Part shown: one piece after another, positions 34,510 through 43,371 of the stretch
Layout: every line of letters begins with the position of its first letter
Numbering within the stretch: the first letter of the stretch is position 1
Origin: Acinetobacter sp. UBA3106
GTDB lineage: Bacteria > Pseudomonadota > Gammaproteobacteria > Pseudomonadales > Moraxellaceae
DNA: 64,000 bases
Reading direction: 5' to 3'
NCBI GenBank assembly: GCA_002365595.1
Contig: DFAM01000018.1
Coordinates: forward strand, 6,859 to 70,858
Made by a program: the position numbers and the translations under genes
Notes under the pieces: generated by a model
What the model saw: the letters and a program-made list of their open reading frames with translations, nothing else
Told to the model about the DNA's origin: nothing
Databases searched by the model: none

Positions 34510-36702
34510 TTAATCATTATCTTTTGAGGCTTTATACCCATAGGTGTAGTTATAGCCATAACCATAGCCATAACCGCCTGAGCCACGTTGAATATCATTC
34601 AGAATAAAGCCATTCACTTTCACATTCACTTGTTCAAAACGATTGACTGTTAATTCAAGTTCCTTCATTTGCGATTTTGCATAACGCGCAATCACTAAAT
34701 TTACACCTGCATATTGTGAAATGATAATACCGTCTGTGACTGCCAATACCGGCGGAGTATCAATAATAATATGATCATACAAGGGTGAAAGGTGATCTAA
34801 AAGTTCCGAGAATTTTGCCGAACTTAACAGCTCTGAAGGATTCGCCGGATTTTTACCACGAGTGATCACATCCAAATGAGGAACTTCTGTAGATTTAATA
34901 ATGCTTTCAAATGATTGTTGACCATTTAAAAATTCAGCCAGACCGGATTGATTATCCTGATTAAAATATCTGTGTAAATAACCACGACGCATATCGCCAT
35001 CGATAAGTAACACCCGCTTATTACTCTGTGCCAGAATGGTCGCCAAGTTCGCGGAAATAAAAGATTTACCCACCTCAGGAGCAGGCCCTGAAATCATGAT
35101 GATATTATTTTTGGCGTTGCTTAAAGCAAAATGAATCGCTGTACGCATGCTACGTAAGCTTTCAATCGCAATATCATCGCTGTTTTTAACGGCTAAAATA
35201 GGAATATGTTTGTTCTTTTTCAGTAGCTTAAGTCGGCTTTCTTGAATAGGTGAACGTGGAACAGTGGCATAGACAGGCAAATCCAGTTCATTTTCAATTT
35301 GATTGGCATCTTTAATGCCTGAACGCATCATATTACGTAATAAAGCCAGTAAGGTTCCCAGGAAGCCCCCCAGGAAGATGGCTAAAATTAAAATTTGCAG
35401 TTTTTTCGGTGCAATCGGTTTAATTGGCTCAACGGCTGTATCGACAACCCGGACATTGCCAATTTCACCCGCTTTGGCAATACGCAATTGCTGGTATGAG
35501 TTAAGCAGGGCAGTATAAAGCTGCTGTTTGACTTCAACCTCACGGTAAAGCTGTAAATAACGACGTTGCAAATCAGGCAGTTGTTTTAAAGTACCATTCA
35601 GCTCGGCAATTTTATTATTAATAGCACCAAGTTGAGCATTCATTTGCTGCATCACCGGATGTTCACTGGTGTATTTTGCAGAAGCTTCCGCCAGTTTTTG
35701 CTCCAGTTCAGCTTTAGATGTTTCTAGCTGAATGCTCTGGGTTAAATACAATTCGGATTCTTTGGTCACATCAACCGTATTAAACTGTTGACGGAATTTG
35801 TTAAATTCGCGTTCAGCAACATCGAGCTGTTGTTTTAATTCAGGTAACTGTTCTTCAAGGAATTTAAGTGTTTGTGCAGTTTCAGCAGAACGGCGTTCAA
35901 TATTTTGGTGGCTATAGGCAACCAGAATTGAATTGAGAACCTGGGTGATATGTTGTTTGTCTTGACCTTGATAATTTAAGCCCAAGATACCTGTCATTTT
36001 GCCTTTTTCAGCCACAGAATAGTTATTTGTGATTGAACTCATGGCAGCAGGTAAAGACATTTTTGCAATATTATAACTGTCTTTCAGCTGGTCTTGAGTA
36101 TAAATGGCCACTTTCCAAGTCCCGAATTCTGAACTGAGATGGCTCTCTTGGTTGGTCAGTCCAGTAAAAACCACTTGTTCGGTTTCTGGATCCATTAAGG
36201 TGAATTTATTGCCATTAAAATTAAGTAATAAATTCTTGTCTAAGTAATAAGCCGGAACTTCAAATTTGCGAACATCAAATGACTGGGCATCATCCTTAAA
36301 TAAAACAGATTTGCTGTGATATTGAGTCTGATAATCGTGTGGATTTAATAAGCGATCAAAAAAACTGTTTTCTGTCCCAGAAATCTTTAAATCCAGATTT
36401 AAGTTTTTAATGACTGAGCCAAGTACTAATCGCGATTTCAAAAGTTCAATTTCAGCCTGAGCCGGTTGCTTTTGCTCAATCATATTGGATAAATCACCCA
36501 ATAATGCGGCAGAAGTCCCCTTACTTTCTTCTACTTGTACCAAGGCATCCACTGAATAGGTATCGGGCGTGGTTCTTAAATATAATAGGGCACAAACCAG
36601 ACTTAAAATGATGCAGAGTGCAATAAGTTTCCATTGAGCAATCAGTGAAAAGAATAGTTCTTTTAAATCAATGGTATCTTCAGTATTGGTATTTTGGCTC
36701 AT
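34510..36702 (-). CDS. wzc: Capsule tyrosine autokinase Wzc (polysaccharide co-polymerase)
   Basis: A 730-aa inner-membrane protein that sets capsule chain length and couples polymerisation to export. The Wzz domain begins with a first helix (about residues 30-50), then a large periplasmic coiled-coil region (about 270-410) and a second helix near 440-460. The cytoplasmic BY-kinase follows, with Walker A in SGPAPEVGKS near 540, Walker A' VLLIDGDMR near 560, Walker B HIIIDTPP near 643, and a C-terminal tyrosine cluster (YGYGYGYNYTYGYK) for autophosphorylation. It is encoded 18 bases after wzb, the phosphatase that resets it. Confidence 0.95.
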   Translation of the reverse strand: MSQNTNTEDTIDLKELFFSLIAQWKLIALCIILSLVCALLYLRTTPDTYSVDALVQVEESKGTSAALLGDLSNMIEQKQPAQAEIELLKSRLVLGSVIKNLNLDLKISGTENSFFDRLLNPHDYQTQYHSKSVLFKDDAQSFDVRKFEVPAYYLDKNLLLNFNGNKFTLMDPETEQVVFTGLTNQESHLSSEFGTWKVAIYTQDQLKDSYNIAKMSLPAAMSSITNNYSVAEKGKMTGILGLNYQGQDKQHITQVLNSILVAYSHQNIERRSAETAQTLKFLEEQLPELKQQLDVAEREFNKFRQQFNTVDVTKESELYLTQSIQLETSKAELEQKLAEASAKYTSEHPVMQQMNAQLGAINNKIAELNGTLKQLPDLQRRYLQLYREVEVKQQLYTALLNSYQQLRIAKAGEIGNVRVVDTAVEPIKPIAPKKLQILILAIFLGGFLGTLLALLRNMMRSGIKDANQIENELDLPVYATVPRSPIQESRLKLLKKNKHIPILAVKNSDDIAIESLRSMRTAIHFALSNAKNNIIMISGPAPEVGKSFISANLATILAQSNKRVLLIDGDMRRGYLHRYFNQDNQSGLAEFLNGQQSFESIIKSTEVPHLDVITRGKNPANPSELLSSAKFSELLDHLSPLYDHIIIDTPPVLAVTDGIIISQYAGVNLVIARYAKSQMKELELTVNRFEQVNVKVNGFILNDIQRGSGGYGYGYGYNYTYGYKASKDND

Positions 36703-36720
36703 AATTTTGCTATCAAAAAG

Positions 36721-37149
36721 TTAAATATGTTGTGTCCAGTCGTTAATACAGTCTTGTATTAACTGACAGGTTTCATCAAAGACCAATTGCTCATGCTGGA
36801 AGGGGTCAGGGACATTTTTGCCTTGCCAATGACCTAAGCGGAAGGTTTTTCCTTTAGCAAAAGGCCAGGTTTGCTCTAAATGCTTTTGCTGATTTTGACT
36901 CATGACTAAAATCAGATCGGCCTTTTTAATGAGGTCAGCATTCAGCTTTTTGGCAATATGAGGACTCATATCAATACCTAAACGCTGCATACAAAGAGAA
37001 GCCTTTTGATCTGCAGCGTGGCCGACTAAACCGGAAATACCCGCAGACTCAATATGAAGCTGCGGATACTGCTGTTTTAAGAAATATTCAGCCATCGGAC
37101 TACGACAGATATTGCCTACACAAACCACAAGGATATTCTGAATTTGCAT
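36721..37149 (-). CDS. wzb: Low molecular weight protein-tyrosine phosphatase Wzb
   Basis: A 142-aa cytoplasmic phosphatase that dephosphorylates Wzc. The active-site loop CVGNICRSPMAEYF (C10 and R16 of the CX5R motif) and the general acid in VPDPF are intact. The start ATG overlaps the wza stop by one base (TAATG), giving tight coupling in the wza-wzb-wzc unit. Confidence 0.95.
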   Translation of the reverse strand: MQIQNILVVCVGNICRSPMAEYFLKQQYPQLHIESAGISGLVGHAADQKASLCMQRLGIDMSPHIAKKLNADLIKKADLILVMSQNQQKHLEQTWPFAKGKTFRLGHWQGKNVPDPFQHEQLVFDETCQLIQDCINDWTQHI

Positions 37150-38252
37150 TATTGCCCCAAGCGATCCAAATTATAAAGTGCATTTGAAAATGGAATAATT
37201 TGGTTGACTACACGTTGCCAACGAGCTAGACCAGAAGCATCGACGTAGACAATGTCATTACTGCGCATTTTGAACTTATTGGCTAAACCAAAATCGGCAA
37301 TACTGGTTAAATCCAGTTGATAAACTTCAGTAGAGGTATCTCCAGCATTGCTGCGAACCACATAAATTTTACTTCGACTTGCAGACAGCGGATTTAAACC
37401 TAAACTTTCACCTAAAACATCACTTAAACTCATCCCCTGATCACGCATTGGTAAGGATTGGTTTTTACCCGATTCACCCATCACATAAATTTTTTGGTTT
37501 TCACGTGAATTGACATATAAAGTATCATTCGGTTGAATCAGCAAGTTATGTAAGGACAGTCCGGCTTTTTCCAGCTCAATACTATTCAGTTGATAGGTAC
37601 GACCTTGTCTGACCAGAGTAATAGAGGCATTATCGCCTTGCTGAGAGTTCACACCACCCGCCATACCTAAAGCGGTATATACACTCACGGGTTGATCGCT
37701 TAGAGCAAATTGCCCGCCTTTCATCACATTGCCTTGCACGGAAAAGCGCTGACCTTGATATGACAATACCCGAGCAATCACATCTGGTGTTTTTAAATAG
37801 CGGGAAAGTTGACTACGTAACTCCTGGTTGACCTGAGTTAATGACTTTCCTGCAGCCTTGTAGCGTCCAATCATGGGGAATTGGATATAGCCATTTTGAT
37901 CAATTTGATAACCATTGGCTTGTACAGCTTGTTCATTACTTATTGTATTTGTAGGCGGGGTAATTTCGGGATAGGCCCAAAGATAAATGGAAAGAATATC
38001 GCCTGGACTCAATTTATAATTTTTATGGGAAGTATTAAATAAATGGGCATAATCTTGACGAATATTAATTTCGGCGGGTTGTACGGCAAATAAAGATTCT
38101 TGAGTGAGTTTGATTACATTAACTTGAGTTCCTAAATCCGTTTGATAAACCCCTTCACTAGGTAAATCATAAGTTTGCAGACCTGATGTAATGGCACAAC
38201 CCGTCATTCCTAAACTCAGTGCAAACATAACGCTATAATGGTAATAACTCAC
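37149..38252 (-). CDS. wza: Capsule outer-membrane export lipoprotein Wza
   Basis: Forms the octameric outer-membrane channel through which capsule leaves the cell. The 367-aa protein has a lipobox GMTGC (C19), the polysaccharide export domain LSPGDILSIYLWAYPEI near residue 80, followed by SLBB/soluble-ligand-binding repeats (for example VQGNVMKGGQFALSD and YVMGESGKNQSLPM). It ends with an amphipathic C-terminal helix (ARWQRVVNQIIPFSNALY) that would line the outer-membrane pore. It is the first gene of the minus-strand export operon, divergent from gna. Confidence 0.94.
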   Translation of the reverse strand: MSYYHYSVMFALSLGMTGCAITSGLQTYDLPSEGVYQTDLGTQVNVIKLTQESLFAVQPAEINIRQDYAHLFNTSHKNYKLSPGDILSIYLWAYPEITPPTNTISNEQAVQANGYQIDQNGYIQFPMIGRYKAAGKSLTQVNQELRSQLSRYLKTPDVIARVLSYQGQRFSVQGNVMKGGQFALSDQPVSVYTALGMAGGVNSQQGDNASITLVRQGRTYQLNSIELEKAGLSLHNLLIQPNDTLYVNSRENQKIYVMGESGKNQSLPMRDQGMSLSDVLGESLGLNPLSASRSKIYVVRSNAGDTSTEVYQLDLTSIADFGLANKFKMRSNDIVYVDASGLARWQRVVNQIIPFSNALYNLDRLGQ

Positions 38253-38625
38253 TCGAAATCCTGTTTATAAAAATAATTTGAAAATATATAGGCGTAATTT
38301 GCCCAACAAATAAAATTTGAACAATATTATTTTATACCATTAACCTTTTGTTACCTAGTCTAAGATGTAGTTGAATCGTAAGAGGTTTGGTGGAGGGGCA
38401 GAATTACTGCTGTCTGATCGTTAAATAAAAAATAAATTTATCTATTACATGATGTTTTTTGCATTTATAAGCCATCATTTTAAGAGTTAATTGAATTGCC
38501 CATTTGAATAATCTCTCAAGTAAAGACAACATTTTACAATTAAAATTACTGAAATTTCTGTTATATTATAATGCTATTTACAACGTCACGATGATTAACA
38601 ATTCATCGATCGCATAGGCTTCTAT
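38253..38625. other. Divergent capsule promoter region wza / gna
   Basis: 373 AT-rich bases between the export operon and the glycan operon, so both promoters should lie here. No JUMPstart or ops element is visible. A short stem CGATGA (38589-38594) / TCATCG (38603-38608) lies in the gna leader. Confidence 0.5.
38546..38572 (+). promoter_or_regulatory. Possible sigma-70 promoter for gna
   Basis: TATAAT at 38567-38572, 54 bases before the gna start, with a weak TTACTG at 38546-38551 (15-base spacing). Confidence 0.35.
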
Positions 38626-39903
38626 ATGTTACAACTCTCTGAACTGAAAATAGCAATTATTGGGCTAGGTTATGTTGGTTTGCCACTGGCAGTAGAGTTT
38701 GGTAAAAAAGTTTCAGTTATAGGCTTTGATATTCATCAAAAACGGATTGATGAATTAAAAAGCGGACAGGACCATACTTTAGAAGTTTCTCCCGAAGAAT
38801 TAAAACAATCCACACATTTAAGTTACACCTCACAGCTTGAAGAGCTGTCTGAGTGTAACTTCTTTATTGTTACTGTACCCACCCCGATTGATGAATATAA
38901 ACAGCCTGACTTAACCCCATTGGTTAAAGCCTCGCAGAGTATTGGCAAGGTGCTAAAAAAAGGCGACGTGGTGGTATATGAGTCGACCGTATATCCGGGT
39001 GCAACGGAAGAAGTCTGTATTCCTGAACTGGAAAAAGTATCTGGCCTAAAATTCAATCAGGATTTCTTTGCCGGTTATAGTCCTGAGCGCATTAATCCGG
39101 GCGACAAACTGCACCGTGTGACCAATATTTTAAAAATCACTTCAGGTTCAACCGCTGAAGTGGCGGACTATGTTGACCAGGTCTATAACCTGGTGATTGA
39201 AGCGGGTACCCATAAAGCGTCGAGTATTAAAGTCGCGGAAGCTGCGAAGGTGATTGAAAATACCCAGCGCGATGTCAACATTGCTCTGATCAATGAATTG
39301 GCGGTGATCTTTAACAAAATGGGTATTGATACTGAAGCTGTGCTTCAAGCTGCAGGAACAAAGTGGAACTTCTTACCGTTCCGTCCGGGTCTGGTCGGTG
39401 GTCACTGTATAGGGGTTGATCCGTACTACCTCACCCATAAAGCACAAGCGATTGGCTATCATCCGGAAATTATTCTGGCCGGTCGCCGTCTGAATGATGG
39501 CATGGGTGCGTATGTGGTGACTCAGTTGGTGAAAGCGATGCTGAAAAAACGCATTCAGGTTGAAGATGCCAAAGTCCTCATTCTCGGGTTAAGCTTTAAA
39601 GAAAACTGTCCCGATATCCGTAATACCCGTATCACTGATATTGTCAATGAACTGAAAGAATATCATATCGATGCCGATATTTATGACCCTTGGGTAGATG
39701 CAGCTGAAGCTGAACATGAATACGGGCTTAATCCCATTTCAACCCTGGAAAATGGCAAATATGATGCAGTGATTCTGGCGGTTGCGCATCATCAGTTTAA
39801 GGATATGGGCGTAGAAAAAATCCGTGCCTTGGGTAAAGCAGAACACGTGTTATATGACTTGAAATATGTGCTGTCTCAAGCCGAATCTGATCTTCGTTTG
39901 TAA
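38626..39903 (+). CDS. gna: UDP-N-acetylhexosamine 6-dehydrogenase, copy 1
   Basis: A 425-aa nucleotide-sugar dehydrogenase of the WbpO/TviB kind that oxidises UDP-GalNAc (or UDP-GlcNAc) to the uronic acid. It has the NAD-binding IIGLGYVGLPLAVEFG near residue 11, TVPTPIDEYKQPDL, the hinge AKVIENTQRDVNIALINE, the catalytic C261 in GLVGGHCIGVDPYY and LGLSFKENCPDIRNT. Working with the WbpP-type epimerase encoded 14 bases downstream it should supply UDP-GalNAcA. A second copy is at 46495. It is the first gene of the glycan operon. Confidence 0.93.
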   Translation: MLQLSELKIAIIGLGYVGLPLAVEFGKKVSVIGFDIHQKRIDELKSGQDHTLEVSPEELKQSTHLSYTSQLEELSECNFFIVTVPTPIDEYKQPDLTPLVKASQSIGKVLKKGDVVVYESTVYPGATEEVCIPELEKVSGLKFNQDFFAGYSPERINPGDKLHRVTNILKITSGSTAEVADYVDQVYNLVIEAGTHKASSIKVAEAAKVIENTQRDVNIALINELAVIFNKMGIDTEAVLQAAGTKWNFLPFRPGLVGGHCIGVDPYYLTHKAQAIGYHPEIILAGRRLNDGMGAYVVTQLVKAMLKKRIQVEDAKVLILGLSFKENCPDIRNTRITDIVNELKEYHIDADIYDPWVDAAEAEHEYGLNPISTLENGKYDAVILAVAHHQFKDMGVEKIRALGKAEHVLYDLKYVLSQAESDLRL

Positions 39904-39917
39904 TAGGACATACGAGC

Positions 39918-40943
39918 ATGAATACATATCAAAGCGTATGTGAACAGTTAAAGCAAAGCCCTAAAACCTGGCTGGTGACCGGTGTTGCCGGCTTTATTGG
40001 CTCCAATCTTTTAGAGACCTTATTAAAGCTTGATCAGAGCGTTGTTGGTTTAGATAACTTTGCCACCGGTCATCAGCACAATTTAGATGAAGTCAAAGGC
40101 TTGGTCACGGCCGAGCAGTGGGCGAAATTCACCTTTTATGAAGGGGATATCCGTAAACTGGAAGATTGCCAAAAAGCCTCTGCCGGTGTGGATTATGTCT
40201 TGCATGAAGCTGCTTTGGGCTCAGTGCCACGATCAATTGCCGACCCGATCACTACCAATGAAACCAATATCAGCGGTTTCCTGAACATGCTGACTGCGGC
40301 GCGTGATGCTAAAGTCTCCAGCTTTACCTATGCAGCCAGCAGCTCAACCTATGGCGACCATCCGGCATTGCCGAAAGTGGAAGAAAATATTGGCAAGCCT
40401 TTGTCGCCTTATGCCGTGACCAAGTATGTCAATGAGCTCTATGCCGATGTTTTTGCTAAAACTTATGGTTTTAAAGCGATTGGTTTGCGCTACTTTAATG
40501 TGTTTGGCCAGCGTCAGGATCCGAACGGGGCCTATGCTGCGGTGATTCCGAAATGGACCGCAGCCATGATTGCCGGTGATGATGTATTTATTAATGGTGA
40601 TGGCGAAACCAGCCGTGATTTCTGCTTTATCGATAACACGGTGCAAGCCAATATTCTGGCAGCAACCACAGTCGATGATGCCGCAAAAAATCAGGTCTAT
40701 AACGTCGCAGTGGGTGACCGTACCACCTTGAATGATTTGTATCGTGCGATTCAGGCTGCATTGGCTGAAAACGGCGTGAACTATACGAAAGATGCCGTAT
40801 ACCGTGACTTCCGTGCCGGAGATGTACGTCACTCCCAAGCCAGCATTGCCAAAATTGAACAAGCCCTGGGTTATGCACCTGAGTTTCGAATTGATGCCGG
40901 TATTCAGCTGGCCATGCGCTGGTACGTTAAAAATCTGACATGA
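39918..40943 (+). CDS. wbpP: UDP-N-acetylglucosamine 4-epimerase, WbpP type, copy 1
   Basis: A 341-aa short-chain dehydrogenase-type epimerase, very like P. aeruginosa WbpP and Vi-antigen TviC. It interconverts UDP-GlcNAc and UDP-GalNAc (and their uronic acids). It shows WLVTGVAGFIGSNLLETLL, SFTYAASSSTYGDH and the catalytic Y165-xxx-K169 in SPYAVTKYVNELYA, plus RYFNVFGQRQDPNGAYAAV. The stop overlaps the start of the flippase gene. The copy at 47793 differs mostly in the first half. Confidence 0.92.
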   Translation: MNTYQSVCEQLKQSPKTWLVTGVAGFIGSNLLETLLKLDQSVVGLDNFATGHQHNLDEVKGLVTAEQWAKFTFYEGDIRKLEDCQKASAGVDYVLHEAALGSVPRSIADPITTNETNISGFLNMLTAARDAKVSSFTYAASSSTYGDHPALPKVEENIGKPLSPYAVTKYVNELYADVFAKTYGFKAIGLRYFNVFGQRQDPNGAYAAVIPKWTAAMIAGDDVFINGDGETSRDFCFIDNTVQANILAATTVDDAAKNQVYNVAVGDRTTLNDLYRAIQAALAENGVNYTKDAVYRDFRAGDVRHSQASIAKIEQALGYAPEFRIDAGIQLAMRWYVKNLT

Positions 40944-42112
40944 TTGCGCGTATTTTCGCCAAATATCAGTCGATTGGCTTAATCACGTCGAGTTTATTGG
41001 TAGGTGCGATAATTACATTTATCGCACTTCCTTTTTTAACGCGCCTTTATTCGGTTCAGGATTTTGGTGAATATGGCATTGCCTTGGCTGTGGTCAGCGT
41101 TTTATCGACCATTGCCAATTTGCGTCTCGATCAAGCCTTACTGGTCGCGGAAGAGCAGGACAAAAAAAGCCTGATCTTTGAAGGAACGATGTTCTCCACA
41201 GCTATTGTAGCGGTCAGTGCCATCATCTTAAGTTTTATTTTTAATATGGCTGTGGTGGTTGCCATTTGTAGCGGTGTGTTGGCCAATACCCTGATTCAAA
41301 GTATCTATAATTATAAATTTGCCGCGCATGCCGAATATTTCTGTGCCGGACTGAATATTTTGCGTAGCCTGATTGTGGTGCTGGTACAGCTGGGCTTGCC
41401 CTTGTTGATGAGCATCAGCCTGGTCAACAGTTACAGTGTCAGTTCAGTGCTGATGCTGCTGTTTGTACTGATTTATATTGTAAAAAATCAGCTTTATCAG
41501 GTCAGTTGGCAGGCGTTTAAGCACTATAAGGACTTTATTTATTCCAATACGCCACATGCCTTGCTGAACAGCTTTTCGCATAACTTGCCTTATTATGTGG
41601 TCTCGCATTTTGTCGGCGTTCAGGCGATGGGCTTTTATGCCATCGTCGAACGCACCTTGCGGGTGCCGATTAATTTAATGTCGCAAACCATTCGCCAGTT
41701 CTTTATCCGTAAATTTAAACATCTGCAAAATAGCCAGGAAGCCCTGAAAAGCAGTGTGCTGCTTAGTCTGTTGTCTTTGCCCCTGTTTGCCGTGTTCTTG
41801 GTGCTGCCAGAGTCGCTGTATTTATGGGTGTTTGGCAAAGAGTGGGTCGGTATCTCGACTTATTTTCAGTTATTGGCCTTGGGTTATTGGGCCATTTTTT
41901 GCAATCCGCCCAGTTCGGGCTTCCTGATTGCGCAGCGTAGTAGCCATATCCTGTTTAGATTGCAAATCATTGAATTATTAATTAAATTTATTTTATTCTT
42001 CGGCCTGTATGTGCTGCTTGAAGATAAAATCTATATGCTGCTTGCCGTACCGGTTGCCCTGATTGCTTATAACTTTGCCATTTTGTTTTCTGTGTGGAGA
42101 ATCCAAAAATGA
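40940..42112 (+). CDS. wzx: Wzx-type oligosaccharide flippase, first block
   Basis: A 390-aa membrane protein of the MATE-like polysaccharide transporter family with about 12 helices. The N terminus SLLVGAIITFIALPFLTRLY then YSVQDFGEYGIALAVVSVLS is characteristic of Wzx proteins, which move lipid-linked repeat units across the inner membrane. It overlaps wbpP by four bases (ATGA) and the next gene likewise. A second, unrelated-looking flippase is at 48823, so the locus has two. Confidence 0.82.
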   Translation: MIARIFAKYQSIGLITSSLLVGAIITFIALPFLTRLYSVQDFGEYGIALAVVSVLSTIANLRLDQALLVAEEQDKKSLIFEGTMFSTAIVAVSAIILSFIFNMAVVVAICSGVLANTLIQSIYNYKFAAHAEYFCAGLNILRSLIVVLVQLGLPLLMSISLVNSYSVSSVLMLLFVLIYIVKNQLYQVSWQAFKHYKDFIYSNTPHALLNSFSHNLPYYVVSHFVGVQAMGFYAIVERTLRVPINLMSQTIRQFFIRKFKHLQNSQEALKSSVLLSLLSLPLFAVFLVLPESLYLWVFGKEWVGISTYFQLLALGYWAIFCNPPSSGFLIAQRSSHILFRLQIIELLIKFILFFGLYVLLEDKIYMLLAVPVALIAYNFAILFSVWRIQK

Positions 42113-42705
42113 TGTTTTTTAAAGCTTTAAAACTCATGCACTGGTTCACTGCACAGTGCCGCAAGGTTGTTTATAATCAGGCTTTTGCTACTCAATTTAA
42201 ATATTTTGGTAAAGCGTGTACCTTGGAAATTTCCGGTCAGGTTCGCATCGGCAAAAATGTCTATATTGGCGATCATGTCAGCCTGATTGTGGAACAGGGT
42301 GCAACGTTTAATATTGCCGATAACAGCTTTATTGGCGAAAGTTGCTATATCAAATGTTTTGGCGGCACTATCAGTATTGGTCAGGACGTCAGCATCAATT
42401 CCAAGTCATTTATCAATGGTTGTGGCGGGGTCAGCATTGGCAATAACACCCGCATTGGCACGCAAAGCATCATTATTGCCAGCAACCATAAATTTGGCGA
42501 ACCTGATCTGTTGGTGAAAGATGCAATTACCAAGCAAGGCGTGATGCTGGGTGAAAATATCTGGCTGGGTGCGCGGGTCACGGTGCTGGATGGCGTTGTA
42601 ATCCCCAATGATAGCGTCATTGGTGCCTGTAGTTTGGTCTCTAAACCTTTGCCTGAGTCCGGTGTTTATGTCGGAATTCCGGCCAAAAAAATCAAATCGG
42701 TGTGA
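42109..42705 (+). CDS. Left-handed beta-helix acyltransferase (WbbJ/LacA type)
   Basis: A 198-aa hexapeptide-repeat transferase, probably adding an O- or N-acetyl group to a capsule sugar. Repeats of the form IGKNVYIGDHVS and ISIGQDVSINSKSF fill residues 45-115. The catalytic His is in ASNHKFG, and VYVGIPAKKIKSV closes the helix. Of the in-frame starts (GTG 42094, ATG 42109, ATG 42112) I use ATG 42109, which overlaps the flippase stop and has GGAG nine bases upstream. Confidence 0.8.
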   Translation: MMFFKALKLMHWFTAQCRKVVYNQAFATQFKYFGKACTLEISGQVRIGKNVYIGDHVSLIVEQGATFNIADNSFIGESCYIKCFGGTISIGQDVSINSKSFINGCGGVSIGNNTRIGTQSIIIASNHKFGEPDLLVKDAITKQGVMLGENIWLGARVTVLDGVVIPNDSVIGACSLVSKPLPESGVYVGIPAKKIKSV

Positions 42706-42793
42706 TGGCTTATCCATATCGTTTAGGTCATTTTCAGCGTAAAATATTGCACTGATTTTTCTCCTTTCCAATTTAGGTCCTTCTACTCAGGTC

Positions 42794-43348
42794 ATGCGTA
42801 TGGCATTTATGGTTTCTGCTTTTCTACAGCTGTTTGATCTCGCTTATTTTTTTGCGAAGGGCAGCGTGGCTTATGCACGCCGTAAAGGGGTGACGGTCGG
42901 TGAAAATTGCCGTATCTATATTCGCAGTTGGGGTTCAGAGCCATTTCTGGTGAGTCTTGGTGATGATGTGACGGTCACTTCAGGGGTAAAATTTATCACC
43001 CATGATGGCAGTACCTGTCTGGTCAAAGACCAGCACGGCAAACGCTATCAACGCTTTGCCCCGATTCAGGTCGGTTCGCATGTGTTTATCGGGGTCAATA
43101 CGATTGTTATGCCGGGGGTGAAGATTGGTTCCAATGTGGTGATAGGCGCCGGTTCGGTGGTCACCAAGGATATTCCGGATAATAGTGTGGCAATTGGCGT
43201 GCCTGCTAAAGTGGTCTCAAGCTTTGAAGATTATCAAGCCAAAATCCAGGCCACTTGTGCCAGTGATTCAGAACTGACTGGTATCCATGATTATCAGCAG
43301 CGTGTCGAACGAGCAATGGCTCTGCAAGCCTCCAAAAATGCTCATTAA
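42794..43348 (+). CDS. Second left-handed beta-helix acyltransferase
   Basis: A 184-aa hexapeptide acetyltransferase. The segment FITHDGSTC carries the expected catalytic His-Asp, followed by VGSHVFIGVNTIVMPGVKIG and AGSVVTKDIPDNSVAIGVPA. A hydrophobic N terminus (FMVSAFLQLFDLAYFF) may attach it to the membrane. ATG 42794 is used; ATG 42800 has better spacing from AGG and is equally possible. Two different acetyltransferases side by side suggest that the first-block glycan can be acetylated at two positions. Confidence 0.8.
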   Translation: MRMAFMVSAFLQLFDLAYFFAKGSVAYARRKGVTVGENCRIYIRSWGSEPFLVSLGDDVTVTSGVKFITHDGSTCLVKDQHGKRYQRFAPIQVGSHVFIGVNTIVMPGVKIGSNVVIGAGSVVTKDIPDNSVAIGVPAKVVSSFEDYQAKIQATCASDSELTGIHDYQQRVERAMALQASKNAH

Positions 43349-43371
43349 TTTCTTCCATTGCAGGTACTGTT

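Larger units (their letters stand above)
38614..40943 (+). repeat. gna-wbpP direct repeat, copy 1
   Basis: About 2.3 kb that recurs in the same orientation at 46481-48818. Similarity starts at an ATAGGCTT just before the gna start codon and runs to the end of wbpP. Identity is lower at the 5' end of wbpP and nearly complete in its last 200 bases. Confidence 0.85.

Noticed and set aside
34517..34590. Tandem TATGGTTATGG-like repeat at the end of wzc
   Set aside because: It encodes the normal C-terminal tyrosine cluster of the kinase.
38253..38625. JUMPstart/ops antitermination element before the capsule genes
   Set aside because: Searched by eye for the GGCGGTAG-type core on both strands; not found.
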